Shown: positions 16,008 to 25,405, counted from the first letter of the stretch. The stretch: 41,750 nt of DNA from an uncultured Oscillospiraceae bacterium (GCA_944385435.1 CALWXG010000018.1:1-41750); one strand, 5' to 3'. The notes: generated from the letters alone by a model not told the origin. A program made the numbers and translations.

Positions 16008-17320
16008 TGCCCGGCCGGTTCCGTTATGAACTGATCCCCCGGGGCAGCCGGGTGCTGTGCGCCCTGTCCGGCGGGATTGACTCCATGTATCTGCTCTGCC
16101 GCCTGCTGGAGGGCAGGGAGCGGGGGGACTATCAGGTGTGCGCCGCCCACTACAATCACGGCCTGCGACCCGCCGCGGACCAGGACGAGGAGTTCGTCCG
16201 GGAGTGGTGTTCCCGCCTGGGAGTTCCGCTGGCCGCGGAGCGGGGCGATGTGGCCGGGACGGCCCGCAGGGAGGGGCTTGGGCTGGAAGAGTGTGCCCGC
16301 CGCCTGCGGTATGCGTTTCTGGAGCGGGCGGCCGGGGAGTTGGGCTGCGGCCTCATTGCCACCGGGCACCACGCCGGCGACAATGCGGAGACGGTGCTGA
16401 TGAACCTGATCCGGGGCTGCGGGCTGAAGGGCCTGACCGGAATCCCGGAGCGCCGGGGCAATCTGATCCGCCCCATGCTCACCCTGAGCCGCGGCGAGAC
16501 GGAGCGCTATCTGGAGGAACACCGCATCCCCCATGTGGAGGATGAGACCAATGCCGATCCGGCCTATACCCGGAACCGGATCCGCGCCCAGGTGCTGCCC
16601 CTGCTGGAGCAGATCAACCCCAAGGCCGCGCAGCACATCGCAGCCACGGCCGTGCGCCTGTCTCTGGACGAGGAGGAGCTGGAGCGGCAGGGGGCGGCGC
16701 TGAGCGGGCAGGCCGTGGAAACCGGGCAGGGGCTGGCCATTCCTGCTGCCCTGCTGGCGGAGGCGCCCCGGGCTGTTGCCCTGCGGGCGGCAGGCGGCCT
16801 GCTGCGCCGGGCGGGGCTGGCGGACCGGGCGGAACACCGGGCGCACGTGCTGGCCCTGGCGGCCGGAACGGATCCCTCCGCCGGACTGGACGCGGAGGGC
16901 GGCCGGGTGTACCGGAGCTATGAATCCCTCGTGTTTTCCCCCGGCATGCCGGCGCCGGCGCCGGAGGAGACGCCGCTGCAGGAGGGGGAAACCCGGTGGG
17001 GGGACTGGGTGATTGAACAGTGTCCCGCCGTATGCCCCGCGAAGGCCTACGGCAGTCCCAACGAATTTTATCTCAGGCCAGGTCCCTATGTGATTCGCTC
17101 CCGCAGGCCGGGAGACGGACTGCGGCTGGGCAAGCGGCCCTGGAAAACCATCAAGAAGCTGATGATCGAGCAGCGTGTGCCCCTGAGAGAGCGCCAGGCC
17201 GTTCCGGTACTGGCGCTGGAGCATGCGGTGGCAGCGGCCGGCGGACTGGGCCCGGACCGGGATGCCCTGGCCGCGCCGGGAGAGCGCTGCGTGCGGATCG
17301 CAATGAGAAAGGGAGAATGA
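16007..17320 (+). CDS. tilS: tRNA(Ile)-lysidine synthetase
   Basis: Attaches lysine to C34 of the tRNA that reads AUA, changing its identity from Met to Ile. The N-terminal PP-loop is clear: ALSGGIDSMYLL, with SGGIDS at 21-26. HYNHGLRP and the GHHAGDNAETVLMNLIRG stretch typical of TilS follow. The C-terminal about 100 residues (with RSRRPGDGLRLG) form the usual substrate-binding domain. ATG at 16007 overlaps the dnaB stop (TGATG); an in-frame TTG just before it is less likely. It is followed by hpt and ftsH, the standard Firmicutes order. Confidence 0.95.
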   Translation: MPGRFRYELIPRGSRVLCALSGGIDSMYLLCRLLEGRERGDYQVCAAHYNHGLRPAADQDEEFVREWCSRLGVPLAAERGDVAGTARREGLGLEECARRLRYAFLERAAGELGCGLIATGHHAGDNAETVLMNLIRGCGLKGLTGIPERRGNLIRPMLTLSRGETERYLEEHRIPHVEDETNADPAYTRNRIRAQVLPLLEQINPKAAQHIAATAVRLSLDEEELERQGAALSGQAVETGQGLAIPAALLAEAPRAVALRAAGGLLRRAGLADRAEHRAHVLALAAGTDPSAGLDAEGGRVYRSYESLVFSPGMPAPAPEETPLQEGETRWGDWVIEQCPAVCPAKAYGSPNEFYLRPGPYVIRSRRPGDGLRLGKRPWKTIKKLMIEQRVPLRERQAVPVLALEHAVAAAGGLGPDRDALAAPGERCVRIAMRKGE

Positions 17321-17323
17321 GTC

Positions 17324-17863
17324 ATGCATCAGGATGTGGAGAAAATTCTCTTCACCCAGGAGGAGCTGGAGGACAGGGTCCGGGAACTGGGCCGGCAGAT
17401 CACAGAGGACTACCAGGGGAAGGAAGTGGCCGTGGCCTCTGTGCTCAGGGGGTCCTACATTTTTATGGCGGACCTGACCCGGGCCATTGAACTGCCCATT
17501 ACGGTGGACTTCATGGCGGTCTCCTCCTACGGGGCGGGAACGGTGAGTTCCGGTCAGGTGGAGATCAAAAAGGACCTGTCTGACTCCATCGAGGGGAAAA
17601 ACCTGATTATTGTGGAGGATATTCTGGATTCGGGCAATACCCTCTATTACCTGATGGATGTGCTCCGGGCCCGGAAACCGGAATCCATCCGGATCTGTAC
17701 GCTGCTGGACAAGCCGGAGCGGCGGACCAAGCCCATCCGGGCAGATTATACGGGCTTTACCATCCCGGACGCCTTTGTGGTGGGATACGGCCTGGATTAC
17801 AATGAGAAGTACAGAAACCTGCCCTATATCGGCATTCTGAAGCCGGAGGTATACGGGGGCTGA
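17324..17863 (+). CDS. hpt: Hypoxanthine phosphoribosyltransferase
   Basis: Salvages hypoxanthine and guanine to IMP and GMP using PRPP. The PRPP loop is visible as IIVEDILDSGNTL (about 95-107), along with LRGSYIFMADLTRAI (41-55) and the flexible loop SSYGAGTVSSGQV. The 179-residue length is normal. The gene starts three bases after tilS and is followed by ftsH. That conserved trio is linked in Bacillus, where HprT and TilS also activate ftsH; whether that happens here is unknown. Confidence 0.96.
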   Translation: MHQDVEKILFTQEELEDRVRELGRQITEDYQGKEVAVASVLRGSYIFMADLTRAIELPITVDFMAVSSYGAGTVSSGQVEIKKDLSDSIEGKNLIIVEDILDSGNTLYYLMDVLRARKPESIRICTLLDKPERRTKPIRADYTGFTIPDAFVVGYGLDYNEKYRNLPYIGILKPEVYGG

Positions 17864-17925
17864 GCCGGGGCGGATCTGAAATTTAGAAGCCGTGATGACG
17901 CGGCGGGAAGTTAGAGGAAAAGACT

Positions 17926-19782
17926 GTGAAGCAAACAAGCAGATTTCGGGGCATACTGCTCTATGTGATTGTGATCCTGTTGCTCCTGTGGAGCTTCAGC
18001 GCCTTCAGCGGAAACCGCCGGGAGGGCTATGTATCCTATTCCGACATGGTGGGCTATTTTGAGCAGGAACAGGTGAAGCAGTTCAGCGTCAGCGACGACA
18101 ATGTGGTGACCATGACCCTGCAGGACGGCAGCGTATGCTATCATGCGCTGGCCAGTCTGGAGCTGTTCCACTCCGACCTGGGAGACCTGATCCGGGAGCA
18201 GAGCAGTGCGGGGATTCTCACCTATTATGAGTACCAGCCCAAACAGGAGCTGCCCCAATGGGCGCTGGTGGTGCTGCCGGCGGTGGTGTCGGTGGTGCTG
18301 GTGATGATCATCTGGTGGCTGCTGGCAATGCGCCAGCAGGGAGCCCAGGGCGGCCAGGGCGGGATGGCCCGCTTTGGCCAGGCCCGGGTGATCAACGGCC
18401 AGGAGAAGAGCACGGTCACCTTTGCCGATGTGGCGGGGGCGGATGAGGAGAAGGCGGAACTGCAGGAGCTGGTGGATTTTCTCCGCGATCCCCAGCGGTT
18501 CACCGATCTGGGAGCCCGCATCCCCAAGGGCGTTCTGCTGGTGGGCCCTCCGGGCACCGGTAAGACCCTGCTGGCCAAAGCGGTGGCCGGTGAGGCCGGG
18601 GTGAAGTTCCTGTCCATCTCCGGCTCCGACTTTGTGGAGCTGTATGTGGGCGTGGGCGCCAGCCGGGTCCGGGATCTGTTTGATCAGGCCAAAAAGGAGG
18701 CCCCCGCCATTGTGTTCATCGATGAGATCGACGCCGTGGGCCGCCAGAGAGGCGCCGGCCTGGGCGGCGGCCATGACGAGCGGGAGCAGACCCTGAACCA
18801 GCTGCTGGTGGAGATGGACGGCTTTGCCGCCAACGAGGGGGTCATTGTCCTGGCTGCCACCAACCGGCAGGACATCCTGGACCCCGCCCTGCTGCGGCCG
18901 GGCCGGTTTGACCGCCAGGTGTATGTGGGCCGGCCGGATATGAAGGGCCGGGAGGAGATCCTGAGGGTGCACGCACGGAAGAAGCCGCTGGCGGAAGATG
19001 TGGATCTGAAGGAGATTGCCCGGGAGACCACCGGATTTACCGGCGCGGATCTGGAGAACCTGATGAATGAGGCGGCTCTGCTGGCCGCCCGGAAGGGACA
19101 GCCCTTCATCACCCTGGCCAACATCCAGGAGTCCGTCATCAAGGTGATTGCCGGTCCGGAGAAGAAGAGCCGGGAGCAGATCGAGGAGGACCGGAAGATC
19201 ACGGCCTATCACGAGGCCGGCCATGCGGTGGTCAGCCACGCCCTGCCCACCCAGGACCCGGTCCACCAGATTACCATCGTGCCCCGGGGTCAGGCGGCGG
19301 GCATGACCATCAACCGCCCCCAGGAGGACCGCAGCCACGTCACCCGGCAGCGGCTGGTGGAGACCCTGTCCACCCTGCTGGGCGGGCGGTGCGCGGAAGA
19401 GACCGCCCTGGGCTTTATCTGCACCGGCGCGGTGAGCGATCTGCAGCGGGCCACCGCCATCGCCCGGGACATGGTGACGAAGTACGGCATGAGCGAAAAG
19501 CTGGGCAATGTCACCTTCACCACCGGGCATGATGAGGTGTTCATCGGCCGGTCCATGGCTCAGGCCAAACCGTACTCCGAGGAGACGGCCGCCCTGATTG
19601 ATGAGGAGGTCAAGCGTCTGCTGGACAACGCCTATGAGCGGTGCCGGGAGATCCTCACCCGGGACCGGGAGAAACTGGAGACTGTGGCCCAGTATCTGCT
19701 GGAACATGAGACCATGGACGCCGGACAGTTCCGGAAGGTATATGAGGATCCCGCGGCTCTGGCCGGGGAATCACAGACGTAA
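17926..19782 (+). CDS. ftsH: ATP-dependent zinc metalloprotease FtsH
   Basis: A membrane-bound hexameric protease that degrades damaged membrane proteins and some regulators. Two membrane helices (about 8-26 and 112-134) enclose an external domain. The AAA domain has Walker A GPPGTGKT (207-214), Walker B IVFIDEID (262-269) and the second region of homology [20 protein letters not shown] (311-330). The zinc site is HEAGH at 429-433, with the third ligand probably Asp505 in SDLQRAT. Length 618 is normal. It starts with GTG behind AGAGGAAA. Confidence 0.96.
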   Translation: MKQTSRFRGILLYVIVILLLLWSFSAFSGNRREGYVSYSDMVGYFEQEQVKQFSVSDDNVVTMTLQDGSVCYHALASLELFHSDLGDLIREQSSAGILTYYEYQPKQELPQWALVVLPAVVSVVLVMIIWWLLAMRQQGAQGGQGGMARFGQARVINGQEKSTVTFADVAGADEEKAELQELVDFLRDPQRFTDLGARIPKGVLLVGPPGTGKTLLAKAVAGEAGVKFLSISGSDFVELYVGVGASRVRDLFDQAKKEAPAIVFIDEIDAVGRQRGAGLGGGHDEREQTLNQLLVEMDGFAANEGVIVLAATNRQDILDPALLRPGRFDRQVYVGRPDMKGREEILRVHARKKPLAEDVDLKEIARETTGFTGADLENLMNEAALLAARKGQPFITLANIQESVIKVIAGPEKKSREQIEEDRKITAYHEAGHAVVSHALPTQDPVHQITIVPRGQAAGMTINRPQEDRSHVTRQRLVETLSTLLGGRCAEETALGFICTGAVSDLQRATAIARDMVTKYGMSEKLGNVTFTTGHDEVFIGRSMAQAKPYSEETAALIDEEVKRLLDNAYERCREILTRDREKLETVAQYLLEHETMDAGQFRKVYEDPAALAGESQT

Positions 19783-19793
19783 GGAGTAGGGAC

Positions 19794-20417
19794 ATGGAAA
19801 AAGAAGCGGATTGGGAGCAGGAGATCCATACGGCTCCGGCGGCTGGCAGGGGCGGCAAACGGGTGGCCAAACAGGCCCAGAATGAGCCCCAGAGCGCCGG
19901 CCGGGAGATGTACCAGAATGTGCGCACCCTGGTGACGGTGCTGGCAGTGCTGATTCTCCTGTTTACCTTTGTGGCGCGGATCATTGTGGTCAGCGGACCG
20001 TCCATGGAAAACACCCTGATGAACGGGGATGCCATGGTGGTGTGGACCCTGGGCTATACCCCCAAGCAGGGGGATGTGGTGGTGCTCACCAAGCGCTCCT
20101 ATCAGGAGGACTCCATTGTCAAGCGGGTGATTGCCACCGGTGGCCAGAGCGTGGACATCGACTACAGCACCGGAACGGTTTATGTGGATGATGTGCCGCT
20201 GGAGGAGGACTATATCAAAGAGCAGATGCGGGTTCCCAGCTACGGGGAGGGGCTCAATCACATTGAGGTCCCCGAGGGGTGCCTTTTCGTCATGGGAGAC
20301 AACCGGAATCAGTCGGCGGACAGCCGCTATTCCGGCATCGGCATCATTGATGAGCGGTGTGTCATCGGCCGGGCCGTTATGGTGGTATTCCCCTTCCAGG
20401 ATTTCAGACTGCTGTGA
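19794..20417 (+). CDS. lepB: Signal peptidase I
   Basis: Removes signal peptides from exported proteins at the outer face of the membrane. After a charged, about 40-residue cytoplasmic extension comes one membrane helix (about 45-66). The catalytic serine is Ser70 in SGPSMENTL and the general base is Lys110 in DSIVKRVIATGG. The GDNRNQSADSRYSGIG box near the end is also typical. The 207-residue length fits the Gram-positive single-anchor type. It starts 11 bases after ftsH and is probably cotranscribed with it and the next membrane protein gene. Confidence 0.95.
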   Translation: MEKEADWEQEIHTAPAAGRGGKRVAKQAQNEPQSAGREMYQNVRTLVTVLAVLILLFTFVARIIVVSGPSMENTLMNGDAMVVWTLGYTPKQGDVVVLTKRSYQEDSIVKRVIATGGQSVDIDYSTGTVYVDDVPLEEDYIKEQMRVPSYGEGLNHIEVPEGCLFVMGDNRNQSADSRYSGIGIIDERCVIGRAVMVVFPFQDFRLL

Positions 20418-20431
20418 GGGGGGATACGGGA

Positions 20432-21385
20432 ATGAAGACAAGACGATCCAGCCGGCACCTGTGGGTGTTGTGTACGCTGATTCTGGCCCTGGCGGCGGCT
20501 GTCCTGCGCCGCTGGCAGCTGGGCACCGCCTTTGAGGGCGAGCTGCGCCTGGCCATTTCCATGGCTCCGGCCACCGTAACACTGGGCTGCGTGCTGGTGA
20601 TTGCCGGCGCGGTATTCGGAATCCTGGCTGCAGGGCAGCAGGTGGTGGATCCGCCCAGGGCGGAGAAGCGGAAGGGACGCTGGGACCGGGCCATGTCCGC
20701 GCCCGGGGATCCCATCGGACTGACCGTAATGGTTCTGGCCGCTTTTCTGATGCTGGGCGCCGCCCCCTTCCTGTTCCGGGAGGGCTGGGCCATGTGGCAG
20801 AGCTTCCGCTCCAGTGTGGAGAAGACCGGCAACAACGGCGTGCTGGTGCTGGCCACCGCCGTCACCGCAGTCATTGGTTTTATCGGCCTGCTGGTGGTGG
20901 GCCAGGCGGCGTACCGGGGCAAGGGGCATGGGAAAAGCGCCATTGTACTGCCCGCCATCAACGGCTGCCTCTGGCTGATGGAGCTGTACCGGGGACATGC
21001 CGCCGACCCGGTGCTGTGGGACTATGTGCCGCTGCTGCTGGCCGTGGTGGGCGGCATGCTGATGTATATGGACTGGGGCGGACTGTCCTCCGGACAGCCC
21101 AGGCCCCGGCGGACCCTCTGGCTGGCCGGTATGACCGCGTTGTTCACTGCGGTGGCCCTGGCGGACGGCTGGCGGTGGGGAGAATCTCTGCTGCTGATCT
21201 CTCAGCTGGTGACATCTTTTGTGGTGCTCTGCCGGCTGCCGGTAAATCTGGAGCATCCCACCTGGGCAGCCCGGGTGTCCATCCCGGAGCCCGAACGGCA
21301 GTGGCGGGAGGAAGATGAGCCGGAAGAGAACCAGAGCGAAGAAATGCAAGAGCAGGATACACAGGAGGAAGAGACCCATGAGTGA
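20432..21385 (+). CDS. Unrecognised multi-pass membrane protein
   Basis: A 317-residue protein with about seven or eight hydrophobic segments: near 10-28, 40-60, 95-115, 130-155, 165-185, 195-215, 225-245 and 250-265. The C-terminal tail is strongly acidic (EREEDEPEENQSEEMQEQD type), predicted in the cytoplasm. I do not recognise a family or catalytic motif. ATG at 20432 is chosen because a G-rich site lies just upstream. Its last eight bases overlap metG, and it begins 14 bases after lepB, so it belongs to the lepB-metG unit. A role in envelope biology is only a guess from context. Confidence 0.75.
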   Translation: MKTRRSSRHLWVLCTLILALAAAVLRRWQLGTAFEGELRLAISMAPATVTLGCVLVIAGAVFGILAAGQQVVDPPRAEKRKGRWDRAMSAPGDPIGLTVMVLAAFLMLGAAPFLFREGWAMWQSFRSSVEKTGNNGVLVLATAVTAVIGFIGLLVVGQAAYRGKGHGKSAIVLPAINGCLWLMELYRGHAADPVLWDYVPLLLAVVGGMLMYMDWGGLSSGQPRPRRTLWLAGMTALFTAVALADGWRWGESLLLISQLVTSFVVLCRLPVNLEHPTWAARVSIPEPERQWREEDEPEENQSEEMQEQDTQEEETHE

Positions 21386-23426
21386 AAAACCCAAGTTTTA
21401 TCTGACCACGCCCATTTATTATCCCTCGGACAAGCTGCACATCGGACACGCCTACTGCACGGTGGCCACCGACACCATCGCCCGGTACAAGCGGCTGCTG
21501 GGCTGCGATGTGATGTTCCTCACCGGCACCGATGAGCACGGGCAGAAAATTGAGGACAAGGCGAAGGAGGCCGGCGTCACCCCCAAGGAGTTTGTGGACA
21601 ACATCGTGGAGGGACCCCGGGGAGTCAAGGACCTGTGGAAGCTGATGAACATCTCCAACGACCGGTTCATCCGCACCACCGACGACTATCACATCTCCGC
21701 CATCCAGAAAATTTTCAAGCAGATGTATGATAAGGGGGACATCTACAAGGGCGTGTACAAGGGAAAATACTGCAAGCCCTGTGAGTCCTTCTGGACCGAG
21801 TCCCAGCTGAAGGACGGCTGCTGCCCCGACTGCGGCCGCCCGGTGCAGGATGCGGAGGAGGAGGCCTATTTCTTCCGCCTGAGTAAGTATGCCGGGCGCA
21901 TCCAGGATCTGCTGGAGAACACCGACTTCCTGGAACCCCGCAGCCGGGTGAATGAGATGGTGAACAACTTCATCAAGCCCGGGCTGGAGGATCTGTGCGT
22001 GTCCCGCACCTCCTTCACCTGGGGCATCCCGGTGGACTTTGATCCGGGCCATGTGGTGTACGTGTGGATCGACGCGCTGAGCAACTACATCACCGCCCTG
22101 GGCTACGACAACGACCGGTACCACGACTTTGAGAAGTACTGGCCCGCCGATGTGCACATCGTGGGCAAGGAGATCGTCCGCTTCCACTCCATCATCTGGC
22201 CCGCCATGCTCATGAGCCTGGACCTGCCCCTGCCCAAGAAGGTCTACGGCCACGGCTGGCTGCTCCTGGACGGCGGCAAGATGTCCAAGTCCAAGGGCAA
22301 CGTGGTGGACCCCTATATCCTGGCGGAGAAGTTCGGGGTGGACGCCCTGCGGTTCTTCCTCATGCGCACCTTCCCCTTCGGCTCCGACGGCAACTTCTCC
22401 AACGAGCTGCTCATCCAGACCATCAACACCGACCTGGCCAACGACCTGGGCAACCTGGTGAGCCGCACCACCGCCATGGTGGGCAAATACTTCGGCGGGG
22501 CCCTGCCCGCCGGCTGCGGCGCTGCGGAGGACGAGAAAAAGCTGGCCGCCTCCTGCGCCGCTCCGGAGTGTGTCGCGGTGATCTCTGCCTCCGATGGCCC
22601 GGAGAAGTTCGACGGTGAGCTCATTGCCCTGGCCGGTGCCCTTCGGAACAAGTACCAGGAGGACATGGACGCCTTTGCCCCCCACAAGGCCCTGGAGGAG
22701 GTCTTTGCCGTTATCCAGCGGGCCAACAAATATATCGACGAGAACGCCCCCTGGGCCCTGGCCAAGGACATGCAGGCCAACGGCCCCCGGCTGGCCCACG
22801 TGATGTACAATCTGCTGGAGGCCACCCGGATCTGCGGCATTCTGCTCACCCCCTTCATGCCGGAGAGCATGGACAAGCTCTTTGTCCAGATCGGCGCCGG
22901 AGCGGACTGCCGCACCTGGGAGAGCGCCGGAGTCTGGGGTTCCCTCAGCGACACCGCCGCCGTCACCAAAGGCGAGAACCTCTTCCCCCGGGTGGACCTG
23001 GACAAGGCCCTGGCCCAGCTGGAGGCCGCGGAGGAAGCGGCCCGGAAGGCCGCCCTGCCCGCCGTGGAGGTGGAGCCCCAGCTGGAGGAGACGGTGGACT
23101 TCGACACCTTCTGCAAGAGCGATTTCCGGGTGGTGAAGGTGAAGGACTGTGTGCCGGTAAAGAAGTCCAACAAGCTGCTGCGCTTCACCCTGGACGACGG
23201 CACCGGCACGGACCGTCAGATCCTCTCCGGCATTGCCATGTACTACAAGCCGGAGGAACTCATCGGCAAGACCCTGGTGGCCATCGTCAATCTGCCGCCC
23301 CGGAAGATGATGGGGCTGGAGTCCAACGGCATGCTGATCTCCGCCGTCCATACCGAGCACGGTGAGGAGAAGCTCCATCTCATCATGGTGGATGACGCCA
23401 TCCCCGCCGGGGCGAAGCTGTGCTGA
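21378..23426 (+). CDS. metG: Methionyl-tRNA synthetase
   Basis: Charges tRNA(Met). A 682-residue protein with the class I signature HIGH at 21-24 (KLHIGHAYCT) and KMSKS at 301-305. A zinc knuckle is formed by CKPC (132, 135) and CCPDC (148/149, 152). The C-terminal about 100 residues are a tRNA-binding OB domain of the Trbp111/EMAP type, with RVVKVKDCVPVKKSNKLLRF and NLPPRKMMGLESNGML. ATG at 21378 overlaps the preceding membrane protein gene by eight bases and follows AGGAGGAAG. No T-box leader is present. Confidence 0.96.
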   Translation: MSEKPKFYLTTPIYYPSDKLHIGHAYCTVATDTIARYKRLLGCDVMFLTGTDEHGQKIEDKAKEAGVTPKEFVDNIVEGPRGVKDLWKLMNISNDRFIRTTDDYHISAIQKIFKQMYDKGDIYKGVYKGKYCKPCESFWTESQLKDGCCPDCGRPVQDAEEEAYFFRLSKYAGRIQDLLENTDFLEPRSRVNEMVNNFIKPGLEDLCVSRTSFTWGIPVDFDPGHVVYVWIDALSNYITALGYDNDRYHDFEKYWPADVHIVGKEIVRFHSIIWPAMLMSLDLPLPKKVYGHGWLLLDGGKMSKSKGNVVDPYILAEKFGVDALRFFLMRTFPFGSDGNFSNELLIQTINTDLANDLGNLVSRTTAMVGKYFGGALPAGCGAAEDEKKLAASCAAPECVAVISASDGPEKFDGELIALAGALRNKYQEDMDAFAPHKALEEVFAVIQRANKYIDENAPWALAKDMQANGPRLAHVMYNLLEATRICGILLTPFMPESMDKLFVQIGAGADCRTWESAGVWGSLSDTAAVTKGENLFPRVDLDKALAQLEAAEEAARKAALPAVEVEPQLEETVDFDTFCKSDFRVVKVKDCVPVKKSNKLLRFTLDDGTGTDRQILSGIAMYYKPEELIGKTLVAIVNLPPRKMMGLESNGMLISAVHTEHGEEKLHLIMVDDAIPAGAKLC

Positions 23427-23518
23427 GCGGCAGCCGGGAACGGCGGCAATGAAAAACCGGATCTCAGCTTTGAGCGGACGGGATAGACCGGTCGGGTTGA
23501 AAAAAGGGAGAGATCGAT

Positions 23519-24223
23519 ATGAAAAGAACAACATCATGGGTATGGGCGCTGCTTCTGGGTCTGACGCTTTCCCTGGGCCTTGCCGCCTGCGGTACGCCCC
23601 AGATCAGTTTTGAGCCCCCGCAGCCCACGCAGGAGCAGAGCGAACCGGATCGGGACGCGGAGTCCAGCAGGGAGTCCGGCCTGCTGCAGGACTCAGCCCT
23701 TCCGGAGGGGACACAGAGCATCGAGGATGCCCAGGAGCGGATTACTCCGGATGAGGAGGGGTATGCCCTGGGGTATCTGGGGGATGTCCTGCGCACGGAA
23801 TTCTTCGACATGCGGGTGGACAGCGCCCGCACCTGCATGGAGTTTGACGGAGTTGTGCCGGATGCGGGAAAGAAACTGCTGGTGGCTGAGATCACCCTGT
23901 ATAACTACACCGACTATGCCCAGCCCATGTTCAACACCGATTTTGAGATCTGGTGGGATGAGCAGGAGGGGGAGGCCTACGAAGACGCCTGGGATTTCCC
24001 CGTGTACGGTGTGGACGAGGAGACGGGGGAGTACTACAACCTGTCTGACCAGCAGCTGCCGGTGGAGTGGGAGTTCCCCATCCACGAGACCCGGACGGGC
24101 ACCCTGCTCTACCAGGTGCCGGAGGGCAGTTCCACCTATTCCGTGGCGTTCATGGAGTACTTTGAGGACGGCACCACCGGAAACCTGTATGAGGTGCGCT
24201 TCAGCGCGCCCATGGCCCAATGA
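23519..24223 (+). CDS. Lipoprotein with a DUF4352-like domain
   Basis: A 234-residue secreted protein. A type II signal peptide ends in the lipobox LGLAAC with the acylated cysteine at 24. An acidic, low-complexity linker to about residue 80 follows. The C-terminal beta-rich part (GKKLLVAEITLYNYTDYAQP through VPEGSSTYSVAFMEYFED) resembles DUF4352 / telokin-like lipoprotein domains of Firmicutes. The function of that domain is unknown. GGGAGAG precedes the ATG. Its last bases overlap tatD as ATGA, so it is cotranscribed with tatD, although the products have no obvious link. Confidence 0.8.
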   Translation: MKRTTSWVWALLLGLTLSLGLAACGTPQISFEPPQPTQEQSEPDRDAESSRESGLLQDSALPEGTQSIEDAQERITPDEEGYALGYLGDVLRTEFFDMRVDSARTCMEFDGVVPDAGKKLLVAEITLYNYTDYAQPMFNTDFEIWWDEQEGEAYEDAWDFPVYGVDEETGEYYNLSDQQLPVEWEFPIHETRTGTLLYQVPEGSSTYSVAFMEYFEDGTTGNLYEVRFSAPMAQ

Positions 24224-24993
24224 GCGGCCTGCTGTTTGACACCCACGCCCATTACGACTCCCGGCAGTTTGACGCAGACCGGGACGAGGTGCTCTCCGGG
24301 CTGCCCGGCCGGGGCGTGGGGCTGGTGGTGAATCCGGGCTGCGACCTGCCCTCCAGCCGGAAGGCGGTGGAGATTGCCCGTCAGTACCCCTTCGTGTACG
24401 CCGCGGTGGGGATCCACCCGGAGGACTGCGGGGATTGGGAGGAGAGCCAGCTGGAGGAGCTGCGCCGGCTGACCGCGGATCCGAAGGTGGTGGCCATCGG
24501 GGAGATCGGCCTGGACTACTACTGGAAGGAGAATCCCCCCAGGGAGCTTCAGAAAGAAGTATTCCGCCGCCAGCTGGAGCTGGCCCAGTCCCTGCGCCTG
24601 CCCGTTATCGTCCACGACCGGGACGCCCACGGGGACTGCATGGACCTTGTGCGGGACTATCCCCAGGTCACCGGCGTGTTCCACTGCTTCTCCGGCAGCG
24701 CGGAGATGGCCCGGGAGCTGGTTGCCCGGGGCTGGATGATCTCCTTCACCGGGGTGCTCACCTATCAGAACGCCCGGAAAGCGGTGGAGGCGGTCCAGGC
24801 GGTGCCGATCGAGAGAATCATGATCGAGACAGACAGCCCCTACATGGCGCCGGTGCCCTTCCGGGGAAAGCGCTGCGATTCCGGTCTGGTGCGGTATACC
24901 TGTGAGCGGCTGGCGGAAATCAAGGGGATTTCGCCGGAGGAATGTGCGGAAATTACCCTGGCAAATGGGAAAAAATTCTTTGGAATTTCCTGA
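24220..24993 (+). CDS. tatD: TatD family metal-dependent DNase
   Basis: A TIM-barrel hydrolase of the TatD/YabD family, reported as a 3'-5' DNA exonuclease involved in repair. Metal ligands are visible in DTHAHYDS (6-13), GEIGLDYYW, VIVHDRDAHGD, VFHCFSGS and METDSPYMAPVPFRGKR-like text near residue 200 (here IETDSPYMAPVPFRGKR). The 257-residue length is normal. It often follows metG in Firmicutes, here with a lipoprotein gene inserted between. Start ATG overlaps the lipoprotein stop. Confidence 0.94.
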   Translation: MSGLLFDTHAHYDSRQFDADRDEVLSGLPGRGVGLVVNPGCDLPSSRKAVEIARQYPFVYAAVGIHPEDCGDWEESQLEELRRLTADPKVVAIGEIGLDYYWKENPPRELQKEVFRRQLELAQSLRLPVIVHDRDAHGDCMDLVRDYPQVTGVFHCFSGSAEMARELVARGWMISFTGVLTYQNARKAVEAVQAVPIERIMIETDSPYMAPVPFRGKRCDSGLVRYTCERLAEIKGISPEECAEITLANGKKFFGIS

Positions 24994-25044
24994 AAAACAG
25001 ATTTCCTTGTTTGGGAATTTTCAGGAAACACCTGCCAAAAACTA

Positions 25045-25073
25045 TTGACAGTCACAAAGAAGAATGCTATAAT
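25045..25073 (+). promoter_or_regulatory. Consensus promoter of the cold-shock gene leader
   Basis: Perfect TTGACA at 25045-25050, a 17-base spacer and perfect TATAAT at 25068-25073. This is the best promoter in the window. Predicted start near 25080, giving an about 107-base leader before the cold-shock gene. Confidence 0.9.
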
Positions 25074-25093
25074 CAAGCTGTTTTTTGGAGTGT

Positions 25094-25105
25094 ATGAACT
25101 GTTAA
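25094..25105 (+). CDS. Three-codon leader frame (Met-Asn-Cys-stop)
   Basis: ATGAACTGTTAA preceded by TTTTTTGGAG, which is a little close to the ATG for a ribosome binding site. It begins about 14 bases after the predicted transcript start and ends one base before the terminator stem. A ribosome on this frame would cover the left arm of that stem. It may be a chance frame; position relative to the terminator is the main argument. Confidence 0.4.
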   Translation: MNC

Positions 25106-25106
25106 T

Positions 25107-25140
25107 GCCCGCCCTTCGTACATGCAAGGGCGGGCTTTTT
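25107..25140 (+). terminator. Intrinsic terminator inside the cold-shock leader
   Basis: A 10-bp perfect stem (25107-25116 with 25126-25135; GCCCGCCCTT and complement) with a nine-base loop is followed by five T. It lies between the consensus promoter at 25045 and the cold-shock gene at 25187. No second promoter is visible after it. It also terminates any transcript running on from tatD. It is either an attenuator or the 3' end of an about 60-base RNA. Confidence 0.85.
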
Positions 25141-25186
25141 CTATTGCGCTTCAAAACGGCAAACTTATCTCTTAGGAGGAATTCAA

Positions 25187-25405
25187 ATGACTGGCACTGT
25201 GAAATGGTTCAACGCCGAGAAGGGCTATGGTTTCATCACTCCCGATGACGGCTCTGAGGATGTGTTTGTCCACTTCTCCGCGATTGTGGCCGAAGGTTAT
25301 AAGAAGCTGCTGGAGGGTCAGAAGGTCACCTTCGAGACCGAGCCCGATCCCCGCGGCGCCAAGGGTGTGCGCGCCACCAACGTGGTTGCCCAGACTGAGG
25401 CCTGA
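25187..25405 (+). CDS. cspA: Cold-shock domain protein
   Basis: A 72-residue single-stranded nucleic acid binding protein that acts as an RNA chaperone. Both RNA-binding motifs are intact: KGYGFI (RNP1) and VFVHFSAI (RNP2). It also has [11 protein letters not shown] at the start. The length is slightly above the usual 66-70. TTAGGAGGAATTCAA provides a strong start. The gene is monocistronic and has an attenuator-like leader. Family certain; which csp paralogue is not, so the symbol is generic. Confidence 0.95.
   Translation: MTGTVKWFNAEKGYGFITPDDGSEDVFVHFSAIVAEGYKKLLEGQKVTFETEPDPRGAKGVRATNVVAQTEA

Noticed and set aside
25045-25248. Open frame through the cold-shock leader
   Set aside because: It begins inside the promoter and crosses the terminator; the leader reading explains the DNA better.
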